Part shown: positions 1-9,289 of the stretch, in pieces
How the letters are laid out: every line of letters starts with the position of its first letter
Position numbering within the stretch: the first letter of the stretch is position 1
Assembly: GCF_947241705.1 (NCBI RefSeq)
Contig: NC_079263.1
Span: forward strand, 1-64,000
Length of the DNA: 64,000 nt
Origin: Saccharomyces mikatae IFO 1815
Lineage: Eukaryota; Ascomycota; Saccharomycetes; Saccharomycetales; Saccharomycetaceae
Reading direction: 5' to 3'
The notes under the pieces: model-generated
Seen by the model: only the letters and a program-made list of their open reading frames with translations
What the model was told of the DNA's origin: nothing
Database searches by the model: none
Made by a program: the position numbers and the translations under genes

Positions 1-145
1 ACACCCACACCCACACCCACACCCACACACCCACACCCACACACCCACACCCACACCCACCACACCCACACCCACACCCACCCACACCCACACACCCACC
101 CACACCCACACCCCACACCACACCCCACACCCACACCCACACACG
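1..145. repeat. Telomeric C-rich repeats (left chromosome end)
   Basis: The window opens with an uninterrupted run of ACACCC and CACACCC units, the C1-3A strand of Saccharomyces telomeric DNA, with the C-rich strand reading 5' to 3' into the chromosome as expected at a left end. The tract is more regular than typical S. cerevisiae tracts and includes a few CCCC steps. It decays around 140-160 into CACGCACCACACACGAAC and then into non-telomeric sequence. Known role: Rap1 binding, telomerase addition and Sir-dependent silencing. The sequence presumably starts inside the tract, so true length is unknown. Confidence 0.97.
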
Positions 146-168
146 CACCACACACGAACACTTCAACT

Positions 169-301
169 AGCCCTAAACCTGAGTCAGCCCTATATTAGCC
201 CTAGGTTTTACCCTCTTCGCCTCCTCTTTGCTTACCCGCCTCTTTGCTTACCCTGACTCTCCCCTCCACATTTATTGCTCACGTGATAAAAAACCGGGTA
301 A
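169..301. promoter_or_regulatory. Tbf1/Reb1 site cluster (STAR-like)
   Basis: AGCCCTAA at 169-176 matches the Tbf1 consensus ARCCCTAA. Two further CCCTA cores follow at 188 and 199. TTACCCG at 232-238 and its reverse CGGGTAA at 295-301 match Reb1. A palindromic TCACGTGA lies at 279-286 (Cbf1/E-box type). A 15-bp direct repeat, CCTCTTTGCTTACCC, occurs at 223-237 and 239-253. In S. cerevisiae, combined Tbf1 and Reb1 sites close to telomeres act as subtelomeric anti-silencing regions. Insulator function here is inferred from the site content only. The sites could equally be what is left of the promoter of the hydrolase relic that starts about 80 bp downstream. Confidence 0.5.
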
Positions 302-380
302 CTATCCTCTCGCTTGGAGCACCCCTTTTTTACACAAAAATTGATGGCCCGATCTGTTTCGATCATAAAAGAGGATTATA

Positions 381-687
381 ATGACTACAAAATATCGTTG
401 ATGTGCCGCAGCAACTGTCTCCTGGGTTTACCGCAGAGCTCTTTCAAACCGAATCTGGCACATTTTATGTTCGTAGGCCACCAAAAAAGAATCGCTCACT
501 ACTCCTACTGCACGCCTTTCCCCACTCTCATGAATGCGGGAGCAAAATCGCGCCTTCCACAAGCGAAGAATATTCAGTAATCTGCATGGACTCAGTTGCT
601 TATGGCCTGTCGGATGCACCTGTGGGGACTACTGCCTACAGCCGTTACTCCAAGAATGAGACGCCGAAAAAAGAAAGTGATCTTTAA
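381..687 (+). pseudogene. Alpha/beta-hydrolase relic (dehalogenase/epoxide hydrolase type)
   Basis: The frame from 403 to 687 reads like the N-terminal third of a small alpha/beta hydrolase. It has a strand ending in LLLLHAFPHSHE, where the family has HGFPQ (oxyanion-hole motif), then EEYSVICMDSVAYGLSDAP, where the family has a D-x-RGYG-x-S turn. An ATG at 381 begins a short piece in another frame that could be the original start. The frame breaks before the nucleophile elbow, and only faint similarity continues to about 790. It lies distal to the Y' gene, near the telomere. No intact homologue occurs in the window. The family call is by motif; the substrate is unknown. Confidence 0.55.
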
Positions 688-812
688 CTGTTTCCTTTGA
701 AATAGTAGGTCCCGAACTATCGAAAAAATGCTAGCCGCTTCACCTTTGACTGGCATCTCTAGCCTTGATTCTTGGATTCATTGCACCGTAGGACCTTTTT
801 AAAAAAATCTTC

Positions 813-960
813 TGTTGATAACGACTGGTTTAGTAACTTGTAATAATTAAGAATAAGTCGTTCCTTCTTAATTTATATAAGAGAGGTATATAAAACACAT
901 GCTGATTATTGTGTTGAACCCAATGGTTCAGACATGATTCGGGACATTCATGATAACTCA
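813..960 (+). mobile_element. Solo LTR with 5-bp target-site duplication
   Basis: The segment begins TGTTGATAAC and ends ATAACTCA, so it has TG...CA ends. It is flanked by TCTTC at 808-812 and TCTTC at 961-965, a 5-bp direct repeat typical of Ty integration. It contains a TATA-like motif near 888. Its first 65 bp or so match, on the opposite strand, the end of the retroelement fragment near 10425, so both belong to one LTR family. That fragment looks Ty1/copia type and possibly Ty5-like. The element is a fossil solo LTR; the short length (148 bp) and divergence suggest it is not recent, although the duplication is still perfect. Confidence 0.7.
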
Positions 961-1382
961 TCTTCTTATATACTAAGTTCTGGACAACTAATAGATCTTT
1001 ATCTTACTACTGCAGGAAACCCCAATATTAGAATTTGCCTAATCTAATTTATGCAAAGAGCGTAGTTGTAATCACTTATTCCAACATTTTCGAACCAACA
1101 ATGATATTGGATATCCTCTGTTCATATTGTACGTTAAAGAGCCGTTCGGAGGGAAACAGGCGTAAGCCAGGTCTTTGCTCAACAGTGATTCTTTGCCGCA
1201 CTCTCCAGTCATATTTTCCCCGTTAATTTTTGACTATCATATCCTATTTGCAACTAAATCTTCTCGTTTATAATTTTTGACTTTACTTTAAGTACAGTAA
1301 AAATATATCAAGGGAAAATATATACTGTTTGTAGTTAAGCGGTCCAAGAAGTATTTGTACGCAAACTAACTTTTTTGCATTG

Positions 1383-1508
1383 TTAACTGTTTTCAAAGGC
1401 AGTAACATCCATTTCAATTTGAGCACCTAAAGGCATTCTACCTACCACAGCCGTGCCAGCAGCTCTATCGGCTTGAGAATAGTTGGTGCAAACCGCATGT
1501 AAGTCTTC
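1383..1508 (-). pseudogene. C-terminal relic of a Rid/YjgF-family protein
   Basis: On the minus strand 41 codons ending in TAA at 1383 read as a Rid (YjgF/YER057c/UK114) C-terminus. A segment with RAAGTAVVGRMPLGAQIEMD leads into VTAFENS, matching the family pattern of an Arg, a hydrophobic strand, MPLGA and an I-E-x-D-V-x-A end strand. Nothing upstream continues the protein, so this is a fragment. Rid proteins deaminate reactive enamine/imine intermediates. Saccharomyces has chromosomal members (Hmf1, Mmf1), but this C-terminus is not identical to either as I remember them. It sits between the solo LTR and the Y' gene. Confidence 0.4.
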
Positions 1509-1744
1509 GTAATACTTTTATGTTCAAGATTAAAGCTAGATGACTCCGAAGTGTTCATCACATTCTGAGCAACTCACACTGATCTTCTCCAATGCCCTTT
1601 CTTTCCGCCAGTTTGTTTTCAACTATTAAGGAATCTGACCAGAAACAAAAACAAATCCATTTTGTTTTTTTCACTTTTTCTTGAAACTTAGAACAAAACA
1701 TATACTACACAATACACAATCAGCAACAGTCGTAACAACGTCCA

Positions 1745-4700
1745 TCACTCTCCAACTTCTCTGCTCGAATCTCTACATAATAATATATCAATTTTACCGT
1801 CTGGAACATCATCGCTACCTAGCTCTTTGTGAACCGCTACCATCAGCATGTACAGTGGTACTTTCGTGTTATCTGCAGCGAGAACTTCGACGTTTGCCAA
1901 ATCAAGCCAATGTGGTAATAACCACACCTCCGAGATCTGCTCCAAAAGATACTCCAGTTTCTGCCGAAATATTTTATTGTAGAACAAGCCTATCAGCATC
2001 GAGAGGAAAGGCGTCCAATGCGGCGGTTTAGATGGGATAACTCCCAGCGCAATCTGTTCCCGCAAGTGCATTCCTAAACTTAATTCATACCTGTTCCTCA
2101 GCTGTTGATGATGCCTGCAAAATTGCAGCTTGACGTACTGCGGACCCTGCAGTCCAGCGCTTGTCATAGAACGCAAACGCTGAAAAACTCCAAGTTTCTC
2201 GAGTGCCTCCACAACGACCGTATCGTCTTTTGCCTCCCATTCTTCCTGGCACTTTTTTTCGTCCCAGTTCAAAAAGTACTGCAGCACCTCCGTCTTTGAT
2301 TCACGCAAGTTGCTCCATACTTTGAAATACAACTCTTTGATTTGCCTTCCAGACATGCGGAAAACTCGGCTCCCTTGCTTGCCTCTTGTCGAATCCAGTA
2401 CACTAATTGTTTCTCTTCTTCTAGTAATAGCCAGGTACCAAGCATATTTTTTTTGTATCTGAGAGTAGATCTCTCTCTTTTTTACGGTAAAAAATCTCAA
2501 ATATCCAACAGGGTCCCCATGATATGGCTCAATATCTTCCAAGTATTCTTTGTATTCCTCGTCGTTTCGCAGCATTCTCTCCACAGCTAGTGCTTCCCAA
2601 GCTATCCTCCGATACGATACTTTCTGGCGAGCCCAGCAGACGCAGAGCTCGAACATTTTTTGACAGCCCTTGCATAATCCGTATTGTGTGAATACTCCCT
2701 CTGGGCAGAAGTATATATCGATACCATACAGGAAAAGATGTTTAATTTCATCGGACCGAAAGCCAAGAAACTCTAATACATTCATATTCTCAGAAGTATT
2801 GGGAAATTGTGCTTTCAGTTTCTTTCTCTCTAGCGAGACCATTTGACTTCCTTTCCGCTTATATGGCTCTTTATCAATGTCAGTGGCTGGATGGAATCTA
2901 TTACTCTCAGCATTTCCACCTGTATTGGAGTCCTCGTTGGTGCTAGCAGTGGTACTGGCGGTGGTAGTAGCACTAGTCCTGGCGTTGGTGCTGGCGGTGG
3001 TAACAGCACTAGTCCTGGCATTGGTGCTGGCGGTGGTAACAGCACTAGTCCTAGCATTGGTGCTGGCGGTGGTAACAGCACTAGTCCTGACGTTGGTGCT
3101 GGCGGTGGTAACAGCACTAGTCCTAGCATTGGTGCTGGCGGTGGTAACAGCACTAGTCCTAGCATTGGTGCTGGCGGTGGTAACAGCACTAGTCCTAGCA
3201 TTGGTACTATCAGCAGTATTAGCATCAGTATTAGCATTGGTACTATCAGCAGTATTAGCATCAGTATTAGCATCAGTACTAGAATTGGTACTGGCATTGG
3301 TACTGGCATCAGTACTAGAATTGGTACTGGCATTGGTACTGGCATTGGTACTGGCATTGGTACTGGCATCAGTACTAGCATTAGTACTGGCGTTAGTGCT
3401 AGCATTGGTGCTAGCATTAGTACTAGCATTGGTACTAGCATTGGTACTAGCATTGGTACTAGCATTGGTACTAGCATTGGTACTAGCATTGGTACTAGCA
3501 TTGGTACTAGCATTGGTACTAGCATTGGTACTAGCATTGGTACTAGCATTGGTACTAGCATTGGTACTAGCATTGGTGCTAGCATTGGTACTATCATGAA
3601 TGCCCGCGTTGCTGTCCTCATCGCTGCTGCAATAATCTCTGTACCTGTCACTACTACTTCTCTCTTGTGAACTAGACGGTAACGCAGCAACCGACATGGA
3701 GGCTGTGGCCGGATTTTCAGCCAATCTGTCCATTCTCTTTATCAGTTCCACTGTGTCTGCCGACAGGTCCGTCCTGGAGCCACAGCATCCAACATGCTGG
3801 CCCTTTTTTCCTTTCTTTGATTCAAGTCCATAAAACTCGCGTACCTGTTCGGTTATACAGCCTTCCTTAATTGGTGATAATTCACCCCTACGATTCCTTG
3901 CCGCCCAACTGTTTTTTCTAGATAATAGATAACAGAGGCCTCCTTCTCTTAGTCTTCCCACGCCTTGAATGAGCTCAATAATATTAAGTCTATTATCAAG
4001 CGTGATCACCATCATCAATTCCTTAATGTCAATTCCTTCAGTCACTAATTTTGTTCCGATGAGAACTCGCATGCCACCGTCAGTGACAAACTCCTCCGTG
4101 CGAGACACCTTTTCCGCAGCACCCAGCTTCCCGTGTATCCATACCACCTTGAAATACTCCCTCCAAGAGCAGGCCAGTTCTTCCACTTGTTTGGTTGTGC
4201 TAGCAATTACAATGGCCTTCGACTCTGGTTCAGTTTCAAACAGGGCTAAAAGAAGCTTCAGTGCTTCTTCGGGAGGTGATTCCACTTTTTTCCAAATTTT
4301 ATGCACATGCCCTAAAGGCACCTCAGATTTCTCCTTAATCAGATTGAACATCTGTGTGGGATAGCTGGATAAACCTCTGCTGAGGTCTTCCGACCGTTTG
4401 AGCTCGTTGATGTCCATCGATTTCTTGCTCAGTCCCGTAAGCCCTATGCGCTGCAACGCAGCATCGGCTACAGCCTCAGGTGCTGTGCCGCTCAAAAAGA
4501 TTGCTTTCTCGAAAGCGTCAAAATCGAGGTTCCTTATGCCCCCAAATTGCGGCTGCCGGTAGACCTCCGTTTCCAAGTTGTGAAACTCATCTACAATGAG
4601 GTAACCCAACTTTACATTGTTGGTCCTAAAGGTGCACTCAACAATATTATCCCACCCAGCTATCCTGTCTGTGAAGTTGGCGCTAGCAAGGTCATCGTAG

Positions 4701-7336
4701 ATCCCCACGTATAAATCAGTAACACCATCGTAACCCTCTTCAATAAAGTTTCTTACAGTGGCCACATTCAAGAAACCGCCTCGGCGCAACCTGATCATGC
4801 AATTAGCAAGCAACACTGTGTACGGTACAAACAGAAACGACACATGTTTCACGTCGCTCTTGGACGCGAGTGCTATTAAGGGAAGATGAAACAACTCCGT
4901 CTTACCATAGCCCGGTGAGGCTTGTACTGCAACAGAGGGTGTGTCTGCCATGTATATTTCATAACATAAGCGCAACTGATGCAAGTCCCTGAATTCAAAG
5001 GATCTGCCAAAAAGTTTCCGACCTGCGACGAGGATATCGTTTGTGCTCTTGGGCTCTCGGGGCCTTTTTCGCGTTGCACTCAAAAAATTTTGATGATGAT
5101 CTGAACTCGCTTCGCCTGCTACTGCTGCTACTACATCTCTCGCATTCCGAGTACTGGAGAAGGAACAATGGTAGTCTCTTTCAAGGCCTAACCATTGAAT
5201 CCAGCGCTCGGAAGCTCGCTCCTGCAATAAAGTGGCGGTCGTTCCACTGACACTGGTTAACGAAAAGGAATCCACACCGTAAATGTTTCGCCCTGTTTGA
5301 ACGGAATGGTTGGCCATGAGTTCACTCGTCGCCGACTCGTACAAATCTGTTTCAAATCTGCTACCTACGCAGTGCCGCCCTAGGGCAATCAACCCCTGGC
5401 GCATCTCCCGAAAATTCAGCTTCTGAGGTACATTCTTCGGAAGTTCCCTCATGTACTGTCGAAAAGTTGCATATTCAACGAGACAGCCCTTAGCGGTATT
5501 CAGAAACAAGTAGGAATACAAAACTATCCTCGAAGTATCTCGATTTGTTACTTGATTTGGATCCTCAAACCCCACGACATCCATCCAAGGATCGTGTTTA
5601 AAGGCGTCATAACTGTTACCAAGCGCACATATCTGCATTTGCCTTAGCACAGTGACAAAGTAAAACAAGTAATCTGAAGTGAGTCCGTCAAGTGTCTTTA
5701 GTCGAGGCTCCGATGAACCGTTCTTGTTATAATCAGTGTATAGTTGGATGCGCCTTGTTATATCGTCGACGTATACGTTGCGCTGAGGACCGGCAAAAGC
5801 GAGTAGCTGAAGCTCTGGATACCGGTAAGGGTATCCTACGGCAAAATGGATCATCCACATAAGTGGCACCGTAAGCTCGTCAATTGCAACAGCCACTTTA
5901 TTTTTAAGAGCCGCGGTCATTTTGTTAGTATCTCTTCTCAACTTTGGCAGCACAATTTCACGATATTTAACAGGTATCATTTGAAGAAAAGAATCGTTTT
6001 CCAGATACTCGTCAATTCCTCGCTTTGGCTCTCTGAACAACACGTCTCGATTACGCAAAATGAGACTGGCAATATCAACCACTGTAGGCATATAAAAGCA
6101 ATTGTTCAACTCTTCCCAAAGGTTGTCAAACTGAGCCTTGCATGCAAAGTAAAAGCTGCGGACATACTCGCGATTAAACAGTTTTCCACATACTGATATA
6201 CCATCAGAAGAAGGTACCAAAGTTATTCTATAAGAGTCCTTCAGCGCGGTTTCCTGTGCTACTTCGTGGTACAGAATTTTGATCCATTTCCACATCGCAA
6301 CGCCGTTGTTGTCATCAAATATATCTAAATCCTTTGCGGTGCAAGCACAAGAAGACACCAATAAAGCTTTCACGGCATCTAGTGTTTTTCTGAGCCTTCG
6401 TGGAGTGTTAGGACTGCGCAACTTGCATACTTTTAAGCCATGCTCGTCCACAGAGGGAATAACGGATTGTTCATTCGCAACAGATAGATCTTCTTCCTCA
6501 CCAGCACCACCACGGGGTCCCGCCCCAAAATTAAGCGCACATGCTCGCAAGATAATATGCAAAATATCACCCAATCCGTCTTTTTTGTTCATCATATCGT
6601 TACATATCTGTGAAAAGTACTTTATCTCGGTGGGTTTACGTGGGCATAGATCACGTTTCAGCCGCTCTGTGTCGACTTTCTTACCGCCAGGTAAACTTGC
6701 TTGATATGCGGAAAAAATCGAAAGCTCATTTACGTGTAGTAACAAAAACATGTAGGGTGCCAAATTGTATCCATATTTCCTTATGGTGCTTTTCTGAAGA
6801 CTCCTTACAATAGGCGTGCCAGAAACAAAGTTGGTGAAAGTACGCATCGTAGAGCTGTCGTTCGGCCTGGAACTCGCAGTTTCGTAACAACGTTCCAGGA
6901 CACGAAAACTCAACTCACTATAGTATCCTCTGTTGAGGTAAAAAAGAGAAAGGATATCGTAATCTTTCCTATTAAATTTCAAAGTATGTACTTGAAACAA
7001 CGTGTAGACCATCAAGTTGATTTTCTTGGGAATAAGATACTTTGAAGGGTATGGTTCGTCTTCAACAAACGTCAGAAACTTTTGTACATTTTTCTTGACC
7101 ATGAAGGCAATGACAATTTTTTCAAAAGACCTTTTCCTATCGATTGCACCAGTTCTGAATTTCGCCACTTTGATTAGACCAGACTTTTCGTCTTCGTAGA
7201 ATGATCGCACTTCCGTGCCGACAGTTTCAAATAAAGTTATTGAGTGACAATGTAACAAGTCGTTTTTGTTATTTAGAGCGGACTCAAACTCCTCAAAGTT
7301 TGCTTTTTCAAACTTACGCTTATCGGAAACTTCCAT
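1745..7336 (-). CDS. YRF1: Y' element ATP-dependent helicase (Y'-Help1 type)
   Basis: The product is 1863 residues, close to full-length S. cerevisiae Y' helicases. The reading frame is open upstream to a GTG at 7435, but the first in-frame ATG is at 7336 ([10 protein letters not shown]), the start used by several annotated Y' genes. Helicase motifs appear in order: PGYGKTE (Walker A, about residue 808), VDEFHN (motif II), FLSGTAPE (motif III), TEGIDI (motif V) and QGVGRLR (motif VI). A Ser/Thr/Asn/Ala repeat region follows, encoded by the minisatellite, then a conserved C-terminal part with a cysteine-rich stretch (FCPEGVF to CVCW). No stop interrupts it. Sequence homologous to the longer N-terminus (FLDDDK before ETGQSF) is visible upstream but is cut off by a stop. 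Y' helicases are strongly expressed in telomerase-negative survivors. Confidence 0.93.
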   Translation of the reverse strand: MEVSDKRKFEKANFEEFESALNNKNDLLHCHSITLFETVGTEVRSFYEDEKSGLIKVAKFRTGAIDRKRSFEKIVIAFMVKKNVQKFLTFVEDEPYPSKYLIPKKINLMVYTLFQVHTLKFNRKDYDILSLFYLNRGYYSELSFRVLERCYETASSRPNDSSTMRTFTNFVSGTPIVRSLQKSTIRKYGYNLAPYMFLLLHVNELSIFSAYQASLPGGKKVDTERLKRDLCPRKPTEIKYFSQICNDMMNKKDGLGDILHIILRACALNFGAGPRGGAGEEEDLSVANEQSVIPSVDEHGLKVCKLRSPNTPRRLRKTLDAVKALLVSSCACTAKDLDIFDDNNGVAMWKWIKILYHEVAQETALKDSYRITLVPSSDGISVCGKLFNREYVRSFYFACKAQFDNLWEELNNCFYMPTVVDIASLILRNRDVLFREPKRGIDEYLENDSFLQMIPVKYREIVLPKLRRDTNKMTAALKNKVAVAIDELTVPLMWMIHFAVGYPYRYPELQLLAFAGPQRNVYVDDITRRIQLYTDYNKNGSSEPRLKTLDGLTSDYLFYFVTVLRQMQICALGNSYDAFKHDPWMDVVGFEDPNQVTNRDTSRIVLYSYLFLNTAKGCLVEYATFRQYMRELPKNVPQKLNFREMRQGLIALGRHCVGSRFETDLYESATSELMANHSVQTGRNIYGVDSFSLTSVSGTTATLLQERASERWIQWLGLERDYHCSFSSTRNARDVVAAVAGEASSDHHQNFLSATRKRPREPKSTNDILVAGRKLFGRSFEFRDLHQLRLCYEIYMADTPSVAVQASPGYGKTELFHLPLIALASKSDVKHVSFLFVPYTVLLANCMIRLRRGGFLNVATVRNFIEEGYDGVTDLYVGIYDDLASANFTDRIAGWDNIVECTFRTNNVKLGYLIVDEFHNLETEVYRQPQFGGIRNLDFDAFEKAIFLSGTAPEAVADAALQRIGLTGLSKKSMDINELKRSEDLSRGLSSYPTQMFNLIKEKSEVPLGHVHKIWKKVESPPEEALKLLLALFETEPESKAIVIASTTKQVEELACSWREYFKVVWIHGKLGAAEKVSRTEEFVTDGGMRVLIGTKLVTEGIDIKELMMVITLDNRLNIIELIQGVGRLREGGLCYLLSRKNSWAARNRRGELSPIKEGCITEQVREFYGLESKKGKKGQHVGCCGSRTDLSADTVELIKRMDRLAENPATASMSVAALPSSSQERSSSDRYRDYCSSDEDSNAGIHDSTNASTNASTNASTNASTNASTNASTNASTNASTNASTNASTNASTNASTNASTNASTNASTNASTNASTNASTDASTNASTNASTNASTNSSTDASTNASTNSSTDANTDANTADSTNANTDANTADSTNARTSAVTTASTNARTSAVTTASTNARTSAVTTASTNVRTSAVTTASTNARTSAVTTASTNARTSAVTTASTNARTSATTTASTTASTNEDSNTGGNAESNRFHPATDIDKEPYKRKGSQMVSLERKKLKAQFPNTSENMNVLEFLGFRSDEIKHLFLYGIDIYFCPEGVFTQYGLCKGCQKMFELCVCWARQKVSYRRIAWEALAVERMLRNDEEYKEYLEDIEPYHGDPVGYLRFFTVKKREIYSQIQKKYAWYLAITRRRETISVLDSTRGKQGSRVFRMSGRQIKELYFKVWSNLRESKTEVLQYFLNWDEKKCQEEWEAKDDTVVVEALEKLGVFQRLRSMTSAGLQGPQYVKLQFCRHHQQLRNRYELSLGMHLREQIALGVIPSKPPHWTPFLSMLIGLFYNKIFRQKLEYLLEQISEVWLLPHWLDLANVEVLAADNTKVPLYMLMVAVHKELGSDDVPDGKIDILLCRDSSREVGE
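2930..3600. repeat. Y' internal minisatellite (36-bp and 12-bp units)
   Basis: Two tandem arrays lie inside the helicase frame. Roughly 2940-3205 holds about seven 36-bp units (12 residues each, built on [12 protein letters not shown]). Roughly 3390-3590 holds about seventeen nearly perfect 12-bp units TACTAGCATTGG (protein STNA). Degenerate versions connect them at 3205-3390. Both periods are multiples of three, so copy-number change keeps the frame. S. cerevisiae Y' genes have 36-bp repeats here; a long homogeneous 12-bp array is less familiar to me. Because the units lack stops in several frames, long spurious open frames occur on both strands. Confidence 0.92.
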
Positions 7337-7599
7337 TTTATTTTTGTAAGTTTCGAAATTAACAATAGTATGTTGATTGTTATGCTTTTTGACAAGAAAT
7401 CCATCAATATAAACAAAAGATTGTCCAGTTTCCACCTTATCATCATCTAGGAATGCAATTGAGCTACTCTATTGAGAAGATGCAGAATTATGTAGCGAGC
7501 ACCCAAAAAAAAAAAGACCTCTGCTACACAAGTGCAAATCTCCAGCAGCAACAAAGCACAGTTAATAAAAAATCCCATCAAGATTAGCCACTGACCCCT

Positions 7600-8190
7600 T
7601 CAAGCACAACATAGAAAACAGAGAGATATCCGTTTTTTCCTGAGGATCGTCATTCATCGCTTGATTTCCGGCCTGCAAAAATAAAGTAGTCGGTACGTAC
7701 TTTCTTTTCCAACTTCCATGTTTGTGCGTAGTATCTCAATCTGTCTGCTTAGTCGAGGAGAACCAGGATTCTGTTCATTGCTCAAGCCGCTTCATGGATG
7801 TTCTCTTGGTTACTTAAACATGAACCAGTTGGTCGCTTCAAGAAATTATGCGCTCAGCCTGCAGCTTCTTCCGGTCTCGAAAAGATCAATATAATAAAAC
7901 CTTATGAATTACATTTCCTTATTAGGTATATGACCTCTCGCTTCGAAAAATTCGCGTAACTTTTCCGACGTTTCATCTCGAGAACAGGAAAAATATATTA
8001 CCCCGCTTGAAAAGAAAACACACCCATCCACAAACTTCGTATCAAGTTACTTCCTTGGTGCTCTCTCCCACTATATAAGAAACCTTGACGCTAGGATCTT
8101 TGACTACAATAGGCGCCACAACTGCCTAAACAGGAAATAATGACAGAGTTCGTACAACGTTACTTCAAGCATGCTATATGTCCCTACGGC
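7600..8190. other. Interval between Y' and core X
   Basis: About 600 bp lies between the Y' N-terminal coding end and the core X element. I see no open frame of note, no internal C1-3A tract and no clear TTAGGG-type STR block, features commonly found at S. cerevisiae Y'-X junctions. A poly-A run of 11 bases at about 7505 marks the Y' side. The rest is AT-rich unique sequence with no feature I can name. Confidence 0.5.
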
Positions 8191-8597
8191 CTTGTCTAGC
8201 ACCATCCACCATGCAATATGGTAACATATATATACGCCCCTCCACTGCCTACGTCAACACACCTGCCATCCTTCACATCTCACCACTACTCCATATCCAC
8301 TACCAACCACCCCCCGTCCATCTATCATTCAACCACCACACCCACTTGTCCTACCATCTACGACCTCTACAACATACCTAACATAATATGTAAACCATCA
8401 AACGTAAACAATAATACCCTATCACTACTCCCCATCCCACCTCCAACCGCATATGAACACCTGCCATGCCTTCTTCTTTTCCATGATAGCTCCCCATACG
8501 CCTACGGATGCTAAGAATAAACTACTCCCATCTTACCCTACTGCCACACTGCTCCTCATCCTCACCTCTCACTCAGTTGCCATGGTTACCACTCTAC

Positions 8598-8610
8598 ATC
8601 ACCATACACG
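8598..8610 (+). promoter_or_regulatory. Abf1 site of core X
   Basis: ATCACCATACACG fits the Abf1 consensus RTCAYNNNNNACG exactly. It sits directly before the conserved GCACTTACCTCAGCG block, the position Abf1 occupies in S. cerevisiae core X elements. Abf1 and ORC together give X elements their proto-silencer activity. Confidence 0.75.
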
Positions 8611-8817
8611 GCACTTACCTCAGCGCTTCACACCCTGTGCCATTTGCCCATAAAATCCACTTTTATTCCCATTTTTGTGTTTATAATGTATTCTACGGAC
8701 CCAAATATCATATATATGCACTTACTCGCATCTAATATAACGTATTTTTCCACATACTGTCTACTCATTATGTACATATATTTATCAAAATCTCAAAAAA
8801 TCACCTCATGAATCACC

Positions 8818-8828
8818 CAAACATAAAA
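8818..8828 (-). promoter_or_regulatory. ARS consensus of core X
   Basis: The minus strand reads TTTTATGTTTG, ten of eleven positions of the ARS consensus WTTTAYRTTTW. It lies about 210 bp proximal to the Abf1 site, in the same arrangement as S. cerevisiae core X, where this block binds ORC. Firing is expected to be late or absent near a telomere. Function is inferred from position and sequence. Confidence 0.65.
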
Positions 8829-9289
8829 ATTTCTTACACATTACATCACAATTACCTATGCCAACATAATAAGAGGCACGTCATTTACGTTCAATTTCTT
8901 ATAATATCTGTCTTTTAAATGTCCAACCAAGTTCCAAATCTTGTCTATTCCTATGAAGCTTTTACTTGTAGTAACGTAATCTGATTCCTTGGACTATAGA
9001 GGATTCACACCCTTTGTTTTTGAAAGAGCAGCACCAGTAGAAGGTTTCAAGTAACCCTTGACCAAGTGTAGAGATTGACTAATAGTTTCATGAGAGGTGT
9101 GAACAACAATCAATTTGAAATAGCATACAAAACGTTACTTTAGGAACAAAAATCTGGTGCTATGATGGTACCGTAAAGCTCGCTTAACGGACTCAAAAAG
9201 GATGGAGTAAAGTTTTCGAATAAAATGCTGAAAGGTAAGATATTTCCTACGTTGTATCAGAATGACAAGGATTTACTCAGAATAGCATC

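Larger units (their letters stand above)
146..1744. other. Segment between telomeric repeats and the Y' gene
   Basis: About 1.6 kb separates the telomeric repeats from the stop codon of the Y' helicase gene. In S. cerevisiae this distance is a few hundred bases and contains no other genes. Here it holds, in order, Tbf1/Reb1 sites, the hydrolase relic, a solo LTR and the Rid relic; I see no gene in 961-1382 or 1509-1744. The last part, from about 1690, is probably the true Y' end. No internal telomeric tract marks a junction. It could be a segment acquired distal to Y' by subtelomeric recombination, or a normal part of the Y' of this species. Confidence 0.6.
1690..7600 (-). repeat. Y' subtelomeric element (approximate limits)
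   Basis: This is a Y' element identified by its helicase gene, oriented with transcription toward the telomere as at all S. cerevisiae left ends. Limits are approximate: the distal edge is placed just beyond the stop codon and the proximal edge just upstream of the N-terminal coding region, before sequence that no longer resembles Y'. It is of the long type, since the large internal segment missing from short Y' elements (the region around residues 290-590 of the protein) is present. Y' copies spread by recombination between chromosome ends and can expand when telomerase is lost. Confidence 0.85.
8190..8850. repeat. Core X element
   Basis: A pyrimidine-rich strand with many CCACC/CTCACC runs is followed by a block that closely follows S. 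cerevisiae core X sequences as I remember them: ACGGCACTTACCTCAGCG, then CACCCTGTGCCATTTGCCCA, then GACCCAAATAT, ending in ACCCAAACATAAAAAT. Core X elements are present at all Saccharomyces chromosome ends, carry an origin-type ORC site and an Abf1 site, and relay silencing from the telomere. Limits are approximate. The small open frames in this block are compositional and not genes. Confidence 0.9.

Noticed and set aside
2930-3600. CRISPR-like direct repeat array
   Set aside because: Units are directly adjacent, without spacers, and lie in a coding frame; the organism is a yeast.
2830-3690. Long overlapping open frames on both strands (240 to 286 codons) over the Y' minisatellite
   Set aside because: They arise because the 12- and 36-bp units contain no stop in several frames. 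Their products are monotonous repeats; the helicase frame is the real one.
8021-8032. Internal telomeric tract at the Y'-X junction
   Set aside because: Only a single ACACACCCATCC-like stretch; too short to be an interstitial telomeric sequence.
8178-8735. Overlapping small plus-strand open frames in core X
   Set aside because: Pro/Thr/His-rich products of the pyrimidine-rich strand; the block is explained by the X element.
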